Positions 40,816-52,920 of a DNA stretch of 64,000 nucleotides are shown one piece after another. Source of the stretch: Ischnura elegans (lineage: Eukaryota; Arthropoda; Insecta; Odonata; Coenagrionidae). The position numbers were made by a program, and so were the translations under genes. Location: assembly GCF_921293095.1 (NCBI RefSeq), contig NW_025791688.1, positions 62,001 to 126,000 on the forward strand, in the 5' to 3' direction. How positions within the stretch are numbered: position 1 is the stretch's first letter; every line of letters starts with the position of its first letter. The notes beneath the pieces are model-generated. The model was not told the origin of the DNA. It saw nothing but the letters and a program-made list of their open reading frames with translations, and made no database searches.

Positions 40816-41500
40816 AATTGATTGTAAAACGTAAAATCAGAAACGTTTCCTCAGACTCGTGAAATTGGAGACCAGCAAAACGCCATTGTCATATGATTGA
40901 ATGAAGACTATTTTAAGTCCTCGACACTCATTTTCGCACACCGCATGTGTTATGATTTCCGGGAATATTGTAAACTGTGCTCTTTCAATGCGTTACTGAT
41001 TGTTGCGAGGTAACCGTGGGGGCTCGAAAGTTAAATAGCTTTCGCCATGAGTGATAATTACTCGATTTCATTACATCAAACTTTTTTATCGCTGTTCTTT
41101 CCTGGGAAAGGGAATGATATATGTGATTGTTGACGTTCTAATTATCCTTAGCAACCGGGTGTTTGCTGGTTTCATTGCTGTTGTTTTCAATTGTTTCAAC
41201 AAGTACGAACGCTGAAGTTGTTGCACCGATTTGCGTGTGGGAAGTGTTCCCCTACATTTAGCTTGCATTGAAATATTCTGCTTGTTGCGAATTAAGTGTC
41301 GATAGTAAGTATCGTACGTAGGCGTTTTGTTGTCTTTGATAGGCCGTCGAAATTGTGCTTCGTAGGACGTCGTGCGTTTGATGAGTAACTGTTACAATAA
41401 ATCTGTAATGGAATTGATGTAATGAATAGTTCACGAAACAACTCCGCGATTAATATATTTCTCGAATGCATCTGCAAGCTTTGTCCGTTTAACCGATTGC
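40816..41500. other. Spacer between duplicated modules
   Basis: AT-rich. A TCCTTAGCAACCGGGTGTTTGC stretch near 41148 links it to the tails of the modules at 38430 and 40005. No gene recognised. Confidence 0.35.
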
Positions 41501-42389
41501 AAGCGTGCCATTACAACGTAAATGAGACATAATGAAAGAAAGAAATTGCGTCCTTCATGTTCCGGGAGCACAATTTTATCCATCGCATGACACGCAAGTT
41601 CGGACGACAGCATTTTGTTTTGCTTTTCTCCAGGCTCGACACCCCCGATACCGGCTGCCTAGTCAGTGTGCGTGTCGAGACTTGCAGGAACTCAAATCGT
41701 ATGGGAGTCGAAGTGGTCCGCTAGTTTTGAACGCGAAAATAAAATGCGATACGCCGAGCGACGCTCGGTGGTCGGCAGTTAATAGCATTGCCCGGATTTA
41801 ATTTCCTTCAGTCAAAATTAACATTCACCAACGATGAGAAATGTGCAGGTTTACAATGATGTGTTCATAGATTGAATTTATAAGTGGTTTTACGTGCGAA
41901 ACGGACGCAAGCTTTGCGTCTTCGGACGAAAAGGCTATGTGCCATTGCTGTCATTAATAGTAATTGTTCGAGACAGTCAAGATCCGAGGACTCGACAGCG
42001 TATGCATTGGCATTGTTGACCTCGGTCGTAAACAATAGCCCGGGTGCGCTGTCCCTCGGGGGATCGAACGTTCAAACTTGTGTTTGCACGCGCCCGGCGA
42101 GGCAGGCACCGGACTGCGGAGTGGCCTCCCTCGCACCATCTAGCGGCAGCGCGTGTTACTTTTTGAGCACTCACGATGCAATACTTGTCCCGGGATGCGG
42201 ATGACGAGATTAATTATTACATTGTTGCAAGTTTGTCAGTGACACCTGACATTACGTCGTTTGTATCTTCCACCTTTTGACGCTACACACGTGTAAGAAA
42301 AGGAATGATGAATGATCAATAGCCGATCCGGTTAATGAAGGGAATCGCACGTAGCAGGGTTTTAATTATTACGCTATGAATTAATTTTC
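41501..42389. repeat. Spacer module with CTCF-like site 4
   Basis: Another diverged module: GAGTCGAAGTGGTCCGCT at about 41706 matches 37367, and GC-rich sequence leads to the fourth CTCF-like site. This part of the spacer in unit 2 lies beyond the window. Confidence 0.45.
42131..42146 (-). promoter_or_regulatory. CTCF-like motif 4
   Basis: TCGCACCATCTAGCGG, 15 of 16 bases as in motifs 1 and 3, and the nearest to the 5S and histone genes of unit 2. Confidence 0.5.
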
Positions 42390-42950
42390 GTTTCCAGAAA
42401 ATCTAAAAGGAGAATACTAATCGTTGAAAGCATTTCACAAATTGACCTTCGTCTTCTTTTTTTAAAGAATTTTTCTCGGCATTCTCTGGCAATGCATAGC
42501 TCGTGGTAGCTGAGTTAAAATATTTTTTTAAGTTTAATAGTTGCCAGTTTCCCGCAGTAGTTGGATGTGCTTTAGTGTCTCTCAATTCCGTTATTTCATG
42601 TACTCGATATTTCAAAATGTGTTTCTGAAAAATGTCTGTAGCAACGGTGTGCTTGTTACTGTAATGGCGATTTCTTTCAGCTCCCATCGCTTAGTGAATG
42701 TCGCCTGTTGTTGTGTCAACTGTTTCATGATCGAAATTATTTTGGGTATGCATTTAATTTTAAAAATGGATTCGCTGGAAATGGAGCATTATGGAATGCA
42801 GACAGGAAATGCAGTTCTCTCAAGGAATAATTTCGAGAAGTATATTGTTCGGCGTTACATTACTTTATTTAAATTTTCCGGGCTTGACTGTTTTAAGCGC
42901 GGTTTCTCTACGAATGACATAACGAATGTATCAACCTAGGAACAGAAATA
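42390..42950. repeat. Diverged duplicate of 32930-33760 without the 5S
   Basis: Carries the same ordered blocks as the earlier region (TCGTGGTAGCTGAGTTAAAA, CTCAATTCCGTTAT, GTCGCCTGTTGTTG) but passes straight from one to the next where the other copy has its 5S-like gene. Confidence 0.6.
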
Positions 42951-43356
42951 TATTATCCAAGAGTGGTGAATAAAAAAGTTATATCGATCGTTCGTGGAAC
43001 AATATAATTTTCGCTGTAATCACGGACGTTTCCTTCATGAGATGTCATTTACTATACTCACGGAATTTACTCGAGCGAAATGATTTTTTTCAGTATGTAC
43101 GATGTAAGTAACTTACGTGTAGAATACGGAAGGAATGGTATGGGCCTAAGAAATGGCATGGACTGCACAAAGGCAGCGTTCTGCGCGATAAGGAAAAGTT
43201 AATTGGGAAAACTGAAGTGGCGTGTTTCAATCGTTTCACTTGAAGGAAGTGGGAGTACTGCCATTTCACGTGAAAGAAAATGCAATGCACATCCTTCAAC
43301 GCATGCATGTGGTGAATAACTTGTAATTAGTTCTCATAAGGATAGGGGAAAAAAAT
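42951..43356. other. Spacer upstream of unit 2, 3' flank of 5S
   Basis: AT-rich and without recognisable genes. Confidence 0.35.
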
Positions 43357-43361
43357 AAAAA
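43357..43361 (-). terminator. Pol III terminator of 5S
   Basis: TTTTT on the minus strand just after the 5S 3' end, followed by a second T-run (43349-43355). Confidence 0.8.
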
Positions 43362-43364
43362 GTG

Positions 43365-43484
43365 ATACCAACAGCACCCGGTGTTCCCAGGCGGTCACCC
43401 ATCCAAGTACTATCCGGGCCCGACGTTGCTTAACTTCGGTGATCGGACGAGAACCGGTGTATTCAACGTGGTATGGCCGTTGGC
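43365..43484 (-). rRNA. 5S rRNA gene, intact
   Basis: The minus strand starts GCCAACGGCCATACCACGTT and ends GGGTGCTGTTGGTAT, with the standard arthropod 5S length of about 120 nt. Helix I, helix II (CGTTG with CAACG), the A box near 50-64 and the C box region (GGATGGGTGACCGCCTGGG) are all in place. It is transcribed by Pol III towards the spacer, away from H2B, which is also on the minus strand further right. One such gene per histone unit, in the slot where element D sits in unit 1. Confidence 0.95.
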
Positions 43485-44355
43485 GAAGATATGTATGGCT
43501 TTTGAAGAATGTTATACTCATTCGGTGATTAGATTCGATAGTTCACTATCTGACTTTGTAACAATTTGGAGTTAAATGTCATACAGGAATGAAATTGAGC
43601 ATCAACGGCGCATAAAAAATTTCCATTTCAAAAGTATCAGTTTCGGAAATGGATCTGTAAGAGTTAGTTTTCATAAATGTTGCGGAAAGGAAGACAGCTG
43701 AAGCGCGGACCTCCCGTGACAAAGTAGAGGCTTTCGAAGATGGATTACAATGGGCTGCCAACGTGGAATATGGAGTGAACTGAAAATGATGGAATAACGG
43801 ACAAACGGTTTGACGTAAGAGAAACTGTCCCACCAGTTTTCTGAGTAACAAAGTGCCTTTCGTTGTCATAACAAGGAAATAACATTAACGATCGTCTCGT
43901 GCGGCTGCAAGTAGACAAAATGTGTACGCACTGGAAGGATTGTCATGCAACGAGGAACTGTGGAGACGTTACGGAGGACTTTACATATAGCGACAGTAGA
44001 AATTCATGTACGCGATAGAGGGAAAGGAGAAACATCTGCCATGAAGATAAGGAAAGAGAAAATAATGTTGCATAAATTATTAATTTGTGGGAACATTGTA
44101 TCTGTTACGCTCGTGGAAAAACGATTTTTGAACTTGAACATTTGAGAGAGCCCGGAGACACCGTCACACTTCGCTTTCACAATGCGACGGCAACAATCAC
44201 AGACTGTTGGAATGAAATAACTGATGAATGATCAACAATCTGTTGCTATGGCAACCAAGGATTAATCATAAAAATTAGGACCTTCTGAGCACTGAAAATG
44301 AGATATGGACTACCGTTGTGAATTTTAAAGTGGAACTTCGTTTTTGTCGTTGAAG
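43485..44355. other. Spacer between 5S and H2B, unit 2
   Basis: Almost identical to 2043-2913. It includes the 5S 5' flank and the X-box-like GTTGCTATGGCAAC at 44242-44255. No gene. Confidence 0.6.
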
Positions 44356-44368
44356 TAAGCAATGGAAA
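44356..44368 (-). promoter_or_regulatory. Histone downstream element of H2B, unit 2
   Basis: Minus strand TTTCCATTGCTTA, 20 nt beyond the stem-loop. Confidence 0.7.
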
Positions 44369-44388
44369 CATCACACTGAATGATGTAG

Positions 44389-44404
44389 GGCCCTAAAAAG
44401 GGCC
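44389..44404 (-). terminator. Histone 3' stem-loop of H2B, unit 2
   Basis: Minus strand GGCCCTTTTTAGGGCC, as in unit 1. Confidence 0.9.
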
Positions 44405-44425
44405 GTTGGGGCGCTACCAAGTAAT

Positions 44426-44797
44426 TTACTTGGAGCTGGTGTACTTGGTCACAGCCTTGGTGCCCTCAGACACGGCGTGCTTGGCCAGTTCACCGGGGAG
44501 CAGGAGCCTGACGGCGGTCTGCACCTCCCTGGAGGTGATGGTGGAGCGCTTGTTGTAGTGAGCGAGACGGGAAGCCTCGGCGGCGATCCTCTCGAAGATG
44601 TCGTTGACGAAGGAGTTCATGATGTTCATGGCCTTGGAGGAGATACCGGTGTCAGGGTGGACCTGCTTCAACACCTTGTAGATGTAGATTGCGTAGCTCT
44701 CCTTCCTCCTGCGCTTCTTCTTCTTGTCTCCCTTGGAGATGTTCTTCTGGGCCTTGCCGGCCTTCTTGGCAGCCTTTCCGCTAGTCTTGGGTGGCAT
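44426..44797 (-). CDS. H2B: Histone H2B, unit 2, intact frame behind element A3
   Basis: H2B of 123 aa with a proper ATG (44797-44795) giving [19 protein letters not shown]. The histone fold and the C-terminal helix ([26 protein letters not shown]) are complete. Its own promoter is gone: 30 bp upstream lies element A3, and beyond A3 the H2B/H2A promoter has been deleted. The protein is fine but expression is doubtful unless element A3 supplies a promoter. Compared with unit 1, the only protein change in the mature part is the initiator. Confidence 0.95.
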   Translation of the reverse strand: MPPKTSGKAAKKAGKAQKNISKGDKKKKRRRKESYAIYIYKVLKQVHPDTGISSKAMNIMNSFVNDIFERIAAEASRLAHYNKRSTITSREVQTAVRLLLPGELAKHAVSEGTKAVTKYTSSK

Positions 44798-44825
44798 GTT
44801 GGTATCAACGTTGCGTAGCAGCGAG

Positions 44826-44837
44826 ATGTATCTGAAA
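44826..44837 (-). repeat. Family A target repeat beside A3
   Basis: ATGTATCTGAAA followed by GA and then the element end CAGCACTAAG. The partner repeat on the promoter side is lost in the deletion. Confidence 0.8.
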
Positions 44838-45464
44838 GACAGCACTAAGTGGCCGCGCCGTAGGCGCGTTTCGGAACTGTTCCGGTGAGCCTAAGCTCAC
44901 CCCAACCAGTCAGTTTACAAAAGATTATACTAAATGGCGTAAGTGTTCTGTTGCTAGTGTCGTGTTGTGTTTGCGAGAACGAGAAACTTACAACTAATAC
45001 ATGGATTGATTAAACAAAAAAGATTTGTTACAAGTAATACAGCATGTGGAGTAACATTTGAATATAATTGGTTACAGGATGAGATTAACAATTAACGATG
45101 AACATTCTATTTTGTGCTTATAGTTTTTTTCATTCTTTTTTTTATTAATGTTTTTTTTTTTTGTTTTTTATATATCTCTTTTTTATCTTTTTTATTTTTT
45201 AGTCATAGAATTTATATCTTAAATTCTCTTTTATTATTTTTTTAATATGCATTTTAGTTAAGGTTTTTTTTTTTTTTTTTACATTATCATTTTTTTTTTT
45301 AAAAAAAAAGCATATTCGTTTATTATTTTTTTTAAATGCTTTTTTCTTTTATCATAATACATTTTTTTTAAATGATAAGCACTTTTTTTTTCGTGAATGT
45401 CAGTTATACAACAATGACTAAGGCCTAACTTAGAACTAGAAGAAGGAAAAGACATAGTAAAGAC

Positions 45465-48167
45465 TCATAGAAGAGTGACTTGGAGAGGCAGTGTATGTGT
45501 CGTTGGGATGCTTGGATCATAGTCCCAGATGTGTTCGAGAAGAGTATTATTGGTGCCCTTTAGCCTGGATTTGAAATTTTGCGTTAACTGTGAGATGAAC
45601 TCGTTCATTGTGGGGAGGTTGTGTGCTTTCCGTACATCAGACATGGTTACCAACCGGGAGATTTTAAGGAGATGTCTTATTGATTTGTTTTGGAATATTT
45701 CCAGTTTCTGACGGATCGTCCTGTTCTTCGCGAAGATTTCACAAGCAAAAAGCACCACCGGTCGGACTATTGATTTATAGATACGGATCTGAGCGCTGTG
45801 GGAGAGAGCATTGGAGGGAGTGGAGAGACAAGAAATGGCTTGTCTGACGGCAATTGCTTTACCGGTGCAATATTTAAGGTGGGGAACGTAACTTAGTCTG
45901 CTGTCCAAGAGAATGCCGAGGAATTTGTGCGTGTTAGCTCTAGGTATTGCCTGTTTGTTGAAGTGTGGAGATGAGGTTGTGTTAAATTTTTGTCGGAAAG
46001 AGAAATGGACGTGGGTGCTTTTGGCGGCGTTGATCTGAATTTTCCAATCAAGCGTCCATTTATGAAGGCGTTTCAGATGGATATTAATTTTGTGAACATT
46101 GACGTCGCCCTTACGGGAAGTGGCCGCGATAGCGGTGTCATCAGCATACATATGAATGGATGTTTTCGGAGTTGATGGCATGTCGTTGACAAACAGAGTG
46201 AAGAGGAGAGGACTCAGCAATGAGCCCTGCGGAACGCCTGCTTCCATGGGCCTTAGTGAGGACAAAGTTTGCCCTTCGGCGACTCGGAATTGTCTGTTGT
46301 TGAGGTATGAGATTAAGAAGAGGATGTCGGAGGGAGGGAAATTGAGGAGATGCAGTTTGTAGATTAGGCCTTTGTGCCATACACGGTCGAAGGCTCGTGC
46401 TACATCAAGGAAGACAGCGTCGGTAGAATATTTTCTGTTAAAGGAGTGGCTGATTTTCTCCACCAGGCGGAGAATTTGATGGATGGCGGACATTTTCCTC
46501 CGGAATCCAAGCTGTTCCGGGCGAATAATATTATTGGAAGTAGAGAAGGATTCGAGGCGGGAAAGAATGATTGATTCAAAGACTTTGGAGAGGTTGGACA
46601 GAAGTGAAATGGGACGGGAGTTTCCTGGAATTTTCGGGTCTTTGCCCGGTTTGGGAATGAGGATAATTTTAGCTTGCTTCCATTTGCTGGGAAAATAGGG
46701 AAGGGAATAAGCTGAATTGAAGAGGTCGGAGAGAAGAGAGTTGAATTTAGGTATTCTGCTGGCAAATTTGAGTTGAAAGTTAGAAATTTGGTCAAGACCG
46801 GGGGCTTTTTTCGAAGGAAGAGCTGATAGAATTTTGCAAACGGAAGATGGAGAACAGATGGGGAAGTAATTGGGAGGAGCAGGAAGGTTGTTGAAGAATC
46901 TATTAATTTCTCTATCTTTGGGGGAAGAGGAGGTGTCAAAAGCCATGACTTTTTGTAGGTGGTCAGCTTGGATTTCTACTTTTCTGTTAGGATCAAAAAT
47001 AAGACCGGAGTCTGTGGACAATGGAGGATGAAAAATTTTTTGTTTGTTTTTTAGCGCTCTAATAGTCCGCCAGATGGGGCAGGTGTTGGGGTCGTGAATA
47101 TTCTCAGGATTGTTTTCGAACGTTAGTCTACCGACATGTTCTTCCCATTGATGTTGGCTAATTTTTTGTATTTCTTTTTTGACAGAATTTGCCAGTTTAT
47201 TGTAGTTAGATTTGTCCGCCTTGTCATGAGAGTTTTGCCAGATTCGGCGGGCGGTATTGCGTTGTTTGATTAGTGAAACAAGAAATGCAGGGAATCTGCG
47301 AGCATATTTAATTCTGGACGGGAAGGATTTCGTGGCTCTCTCCTTAGCTGAGATGAGAGCCGTGGTGATTGCATCGGATTGGGTTTCTATGGAATCAGGA
47401 GAAGGTATGTTAATGAAAGGGATATTATCTATTGATTTTTCCAGAATTGATGTGAATTTTTCCCAGTCGGTAACAGCAATAGTGCGTGGAGGACAGCGGT
47501 TTGCGGAGAGAGGAATGGAAAAATGAAGAGGAAGGTGGTCGGAGGTAAAAGAGTAGATTACAGAAGGAGTGAAGTAGAAGGGAAGATTGAATGATAATCC
47601 GAAATCAATAACGTCACATGAACGTGGTGCGTAGTGAGTGGGTTGAAGAGGAGCTAGGATAGAAAAGTTTTTGTTCCGGATGAAGGAGTAAAGTAGTTTT
47701 CCGTCAGGGTTTGCACTATTGCTGTTCCAACTGGGATGTTTGCAGTTCCAGTCGCCGAAGAACAGGCCATTAGGGTAGATGTTGAACAGGCGCTCCAGAG
47801 AGTCAATGCTGAACCTTTGAGAGAGAAGGTGGTATACAGAGAAAATGTTTATGGGACCGGCGTTGGTGTGTATGGCAATACCTAGAGCTTCGAAAGTGTC
47901 TGGGTGCGGGGAGTTTAAGAGGGAATGGGAGAGGTTTTTGCGGACCAATACTGCTACTCCTCCTCCCCTTGTGATGCGGTCCAGTCTGTAAACGTGAAAG
48001 TGTTCATTGTTTAAGGATTGTTGTGGTGAAAGATGTGTTTCCTGTAATAAAATGATGTCTATGTTGTTGTCTATGCTATATTGGAAGAGTTCTTGTTTTT
48101 TAGCCAATATACCATTGCAATTCCAAGAGATTACGTTAAGCGTAGATCTATTGGTGTATGAGTTCAT
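45465..48167 (-). CDS. Element A3 ORF2: endonuclease/reverse transcriptase (900 aa)
   Basis: Same length and motifs as A1 (WNCNG, QETHL, GDWN, TSDH, FLDVARAFD, YADD). Substitutions such as S379F, T394N, E418D and Q440P lie outside the motifs. It starts in the ATGA overlap at 48164-48167. Confidence 0.92.
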   Translation of the reverse strand: MNSYTNRSTLNVISWNCNGILAKKQELFQYSIDNNIDIILLQETHLSPQQSLNNEHFHVYRLDRITRGGGVAVLVRKNLSHSLLNSPHPDTFEALGIAIHTNAGPINIFSVYHLLSQRFSIDSLERLFNIYPNGLFFGDWNCKHPSWNSNSANPDGKLLYSFIRNKNFSILAPLQPTHYAPRSCDVIDFGLSFNLPFYFTPSVIYSFTSDHLPLHFSIPLSANRCPPRTIAVTDWEKFTSILEKSIDNIPFINIPSPDSIETQSDAITTALISAKERATKSFPSRIKYARRFPAFLVSLIKQRNTARRIWQNSHDKADKSNYNKLANSVKKEIQKISQHQWEEHVGRLTFENNPENIHDPNTCPIWRTIRALKNKQKIFHPPLSTDSGLIFDPNRKVEIQADHLQKVMAFDTSSSPKDREINRFFNNLPAPPNYFPICSPSSVCKILSALPSKKAPGLDQISNFQLKFASRIPKFNSLLSDLFNSAYSLPYFPSKWKQAKIILIPKPGKDPKIPGNSRPISLLSNLSKVFESIILSRLESFSTSNNIIRPEQLGFRRKMSAIHQILRLVEKISHSFNRKYSTDAVFLDVARAFDRVWHKGLIYKLHLLNFPPSDILFLISYLNNRQFRVAEGQTLSSLRPMEAGVPQGSLLSPLLFTLFVNDMPSTPKTSIHMYADDTAIAATSRKGDVNVHKINIHLKRLHKWTLDWKIQINAAKSTHVHFSFRQKFNTTSSPHFNKQAIPRANTHKFLGILLDSRLSYVPHLKYCTGKAIAVRQAISCLSTPSNALSHSAQIRIYKSIVRPVVLFACEIFAKNRTIRQKLEIFQNKSIRHLLKISRLVTMSDVRKAHNLPTMNEFISQLTQNFKSRLKGTNNTLLEHIWDYDPSIPTTHTLPLQVTLL

Positions 48168-49777
48168 GGTTCGGTTTGGAGGAGCAACAGTTGGTTAAGG
48201 AGAAAGGCTTTCTTTTCGTTGACGGAGGTGAGAGCGGAGAGGTTGGAGGATATGCCGGAGAACCAGGACAAGAGATTCTGATTTTCGGCGGAAGAGGGAG
48301 TGAGGGAAGGATTGGTATCGGTCTGTGGTTGAAGGGAAGGGAAGCCGGTTGTAAGCGCATCTGAAAAGGACCTGGTAAGTGGAAGAGGTTGTGGTGCCGG
48401 GGTAGGTTGGGAGGCAGAGCGACGAGCAAGCATCGCGGCTTTGGCTGCTTTGATTTTGGGGCAGCCGCGGTAGCTAGCTGTGTGAGGTTCTCCGCAGTTG
48501 GCGCAGGTTGGCTGAGCGCCTTCAGGCTTGGTGCACTCTGAGTGTGAGTGGTCTTGACCGCATTTTACGCATTTGGGCTGTAGAGAGCAGTGATTTTTAG
48601 TGTGACCGATGCCTTGGCAGCGGTAGCATTGGACAGGAATGGCAGGTTTTTTGTAATCTGAGATTTTAACTGATAAGCCGGCAAGGAAATGAACGTTGTG
48701 AAAAGCTTGAATATTAATGGAAGGGTCTGCTGTGACATGGCAAACTCTAGTAGGATATGGAGATACTGAGGTGGTTCCCAGACGACTTTGAGCCACGGAG
48801 GGCCTGGTTGAGGTTATTCTGCGGACAGACATGACTGGAAAACCTTGTTGTTTTAGTTCAGCAAGAACCTGTTCTGTGTCTACTGAGGGAAGGATGCCAC
48901 GGAGAGCAAATTCTCTGCGACGATTCTCAGGCAGCTGGTAAGTTCTAAAGGGAATATTTAAGTTGGTAAGGATTGATTTTACTGACGTGAAATCGTTCAC
49001 TGAATGACATTTTATTATTGCCGAGGTGGTGTTTGTGGCGTGGGAAATCGGAGGCGTTGAACAGGCTTTCAGAAGTTTGGGATATAATTCAGTCCATTTG
49101 GACGTGTCCGCTACGTAGATAGGCGGAATTTTAACTTTTTTTTCTGGAGAAACTGGAATGGAATTTGATTGAGAGTCGTTGGAGGGGGGATTGTTTGAAA
49201 CGGAAATGGAAGCGGAAACGGCTTCGTCGACATTTGAGGAAAGAAGTTGATACCTGTTAGTAATTGCTATCGGAATATTTGCCGGAGAGTTCTGTTGTTT
49301 TTTCTGAATTTTGCTCCGGGTGACAGCAGGGGAAATGGCATTGGAATTATCCAGGCTATTACAAGGGGCGTTCGTAACCTGCGACTGACTGGTAGGGGTA
49401 GCTGAAGTTGATGGTTCTGAATTGGCTGATTTGTTTGGGATGACTGACTTTATTATGGCTTGATTTGCCTTGCGAGATTTAGTTCCGGAATTGAATTGGG
49501 TGGTTGAGTGCGCATGGGTGACTGGGCACGGCGCTGGCGTCTTCGAAGTAGTTTTGGCAGGCGCTGCTACATTGGCGGAGGACTTCTGGATGGCTGCCGT
49601 GCCTTTCCCATCTGCGATCTGCTGGAGTTTGGTAATGGTCCCCTTAAGGACCGCGGCGGCCTCAGTCCCATACAAAGCTGACAGTCGTTGGATGTCCGCG
49701 ATGAGACCAACCGTCCCGTTGACATCCGGCGCCGCCGACTCCGGCAGGGAATCGGCGACGACGGTTTTGGCCGCCAT
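48164..49777 (-). CDS. Element A3 ORF1: gag-like protein (537 aa)
   Basis: Intact jockey-type ORF1 with the three knuckles unchanged relative to A1. About six substitutions (for example KKQKN to KKQQN and SFSAAL to SFSDAL). The leader retains about 220 bp upstream of the ATG before the deletion junction, so the histone-downstream-element triplet is missing in this copy. Confidence 0.9.
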   Translation of the reverse strand: MAAKTVVADSLPESAAPDVNGTVGLIADIQRLSALYGTEAAAVLKGTITKLQQIADGKGTAAIQKSSANVAAPAKTTSKTPAPCPVTHAHSTTQFNSGTKSRKANQAIIKSVIPNKSANSEPSTSATPTSQSQVTNAPCNSLDNSNAISPAVTRSKIQKKQQNSPANIPIAITNRYQLLSSNVDEAVSASISVSNNPPSNDSQSNSIPVSPEKKVKIPPIYVADTSKWTELYPKLLKACSTPPISHATNTTSAIIKCHSVNDFTSVKSILTNLNIPFRTYQLPENRRREFALRGILPSVDTEQVLAELKQQGFPVMSVRRITSTRPSVAQSRLGTTSVSPYPTRVCHVTADPSINIQAFHNVHFLAGLSVKISDYKKPAIPVQCYRCQGIGHTKNHCSLQPKCVKCGQDHSHSECTKPEGAQPTCANCGEPHTASYRGCPKIKAAKAAMLARRSASQPTPAPQPLPLTRSFSDALTTGFPSLQPQTDTNPSLTPSSAENQNLLSWFSGISSNLSALTSVNEKKAFLLNQLLLLQTEP

Positions 49778-49981
49778 TGCGGCCTTGACGTTGAAGGGAG
49801 GGCAGGAGGGGGGCCTAATTCCCTGACGTGGGGACCCGGCCGTTTCCCCCGGGCGGTGCTATGAGCGATACTAGCGGCTCAGAATGCCCGGGGTAGCGGC
49901 CGAGAACGACCGGGGATGGTCACCTTGTGCAAGGGGGCGACACCCGGAGGTGAGAACCGCAGTGGCCGAGCTTGAAATTAG

Positions 49982-50077
<96 letters not shown>

Positions 50078-50108
50078 GCGATCTCTTTCTTGGAAGAGAA
50101 TAAAAAAT

Positions 50109-50124
50109 GGTCCTTTTTAGGACC
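50109..50124 (+). terminator. Orphan histone 3' stem-loop of deleted H2A
   Basis: GGTCCTTTTTAGGACC, unchanged although its gene is destroyed. Confidence 0.9.
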
Positions 50125-50989
50125 GCAAACCATCAAGGTCTGTCAGTCTTACGACTATGTCAAAAATTTGTATACTTCCCAAAATACGCACGAAAAATAG
50201 TCTAGAAATTACTTTCCATTTGTCATGTAGGTGAATCGAGTTGTCAAGTAGTAATGCTTGTAGATAATTATAATACATTTAATAATATTGACGGGTGAAG
50301 TGTAATGAAGGGAAGAAATTGTTGATCTAGTATAGCTTCGCTGTGAAAAAGTAAAACAGTGGAAATGATATGCAATGCAACGAAAACGTAGCGCTACTAT
50401 GTAGAAATTTGAAAACATTGTGGCAGCTGTCCGTTTCTTAATTAATGATGCATAACAATGTGTCAAGGAACACATTTGAATGGATATCCAAAGTAGCAAA
50501 AAAGTCGCGATACTATGTAGCAAATTTAAAATATGTTGGCAGCAGTGCGTTTCTAAGTAACTGATAGGCGATGTCTAACAATATGTCACAATCACCGCAT
50601 TCGGCCGAAGAATTGTTACAAAAGCGATGAAGGCATTTGGTCGTTGCTAAGTAACGCAACACACTATCAATAGACGACAATGGCAACGGCTTTTGCCGCT
50701 TGAAACTGCAACAATTAGTACTGGAAATGGAACACTGAGCGACCATTATTGTTGAAGTCGCTTAACTTGGATGGATAAAAAAAACACATTGATCGTCCCT
50801 CAGCAGTTTACTAAATGAACTTTCAGTATGGATGAACGTATTAGGTTTAATAGCATAATAACTTACTTAATTTTGTGATTAGTGACAAAATAAGTTGTAT
50901 TCCATTGATGTTCTTTTATTTACACTCCATCATTACCTGATATTTCATTTGTTATCGTTGACATCACATTTCTGTGATTGCGACGTGTT
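50125..50989. other. H2A-H4 spacer, unit 2
   Basis: Same as 15056-15920, with the diverged 115-bp duplication (50391-50604) and the X-box-like GTTGCTAAGTAAC at 50643-50655. No gene. Confidence 0.5.
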
Positions 50990-51003
50990 TAAGCAATGGC
51001 AAA
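50990..51003 (-). promoter_or_regulatory. Histone downstream element of H4, unit 2
   Basis: Minus strand TTTGCCATTGCTTA, 20 nt from the stem-loop. Confidence 0.7.
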
Positions 51004-51023
51004 TAATATCCTGCATGTTCTAT

Positions 51024-51039
51024 GGTCCTGAAAAGGACC
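51024..51039 (-). terminator. Histone 3' stem-loop of H4, unit 2
   Basis: Minus strand GGTCCTTTTCAGGACC. Confidence 0.9.
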
Positions 51040-51095
51040 TTTGTTATTCGATGATGCAGCTGCCAGATGTAATGGGCTGCTGCCACGATGGAAAT

Positions 51096-52009
<914 letters not shown>

Positions 52010-52049
52010 ATCGTCGTCGCTGTCGACTTCTTGTCGGCACAAAAACAAA

Positions 52050-52065
52050 AGTCCTTTTCAGGACT
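52050..52065 (+). terminator. Histone 3' stem-loop of H3, unit 2
   Basis: AGTCCTTTTCAGGACT. Confidence 0.9.
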
Positions 52066-52085
52066 AGACGTCATACAGACGATTG

Positions 52086-52099
52086 TTTCCCATTGCTTA
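52086..52099 (+). promoter_or_regulatory. Histone downstream element of H3, unit 2
   Basis: TTTCCCATTGCTTA, 20 nt after the stem-loop. Confidence 0.7.
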
Positions 52100-52817
52100 C
52101 ATCGACGAGAATGAAATAATATTTCATAAAGAAAATCTGAAAGAGAATGAAAAAATAATAAAGTTGTAATTAATGATAATTATAATTAACTAATGAAAAA
52201 TAGTTGAAATGAATACTGGAAGATATGAATAAAACTTATGAAAAGATGTTTTTTTGCAGATGGAGTGCTTGGCATCCTGGTAGTTTCCTGACGGAAAATG
52301 CTATCTTTACAGAATGGCAATTTAAATTTCATAAGTAACGGAAATTACGAAGATCTATCAGAATAACAAAGTCAGGAGTACACTCAATCCTTTATCGAGT
52401 TACGACAATGTAGGCATCTCTCGAACTCAAAAAACGTCGTTAGGAGATGTTGCCATGCGCGACGATTGTTTTCAGCCAGCAGTATTGTCACGGAAAATAC
52501 TAATGCAACAATGACATTCGCCAAGATTTCATTGTTTTCAACAATCGACCGTCTTGGTTGCAAATATGTGATACGCAAATACTTCATTCTTTTGAGCAAT
52601 CAGGCTTTCTGCTGCAGCAGACGTCTCTTTCGAAACTTAGTTTCATAGGTAAATTTTTACTGCCAAAAAATTATCTGACAACCTTCAATGGAAGGTGCAT
52701 TAATTTGACGTAAAATTAGCGGATTTGTAGAAGGAATATTGTCCATCTACTCATTTCCTTCAATGGGTAAGGTTTGAAACTTTACTGGGTAAGGTGAAGG
52801 AGTTTGGAATTTTGTTT
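52100..52817. other. H3-H1 spacer, unit 2
   Basis: Copy of 25003-25720; nothing recognised. Confidence 0.45.
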
Positions 52818-52830
52818 TAAGCATGGAAAA
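52818..52830 (-). promoter_or_regulatory. Histone downstream element of H1, unit 2
   Basis: Minus strand TTTTCCATGCTTA, 21 nt from the stem-loop. Confidence 0.6.
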
Positions 52831-52851
52831 TAGTCATCTGTATGACTTGAT

Positions 52852-52867
52852 GGCCCTTAAGAGGGCC
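52852..52867 (-). terminator. Histone 3' stem-loop of H1, unit 2
   Basis: Minus strand GGCCCTCTTAAGGGCC. Confidence 0.85.
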
Positions 52868-52920
52868 TAAATTGAACTTCGCGTACATCGAAGTTCGGTG
52901 AACCTGCGAGGTTCGGTCGC

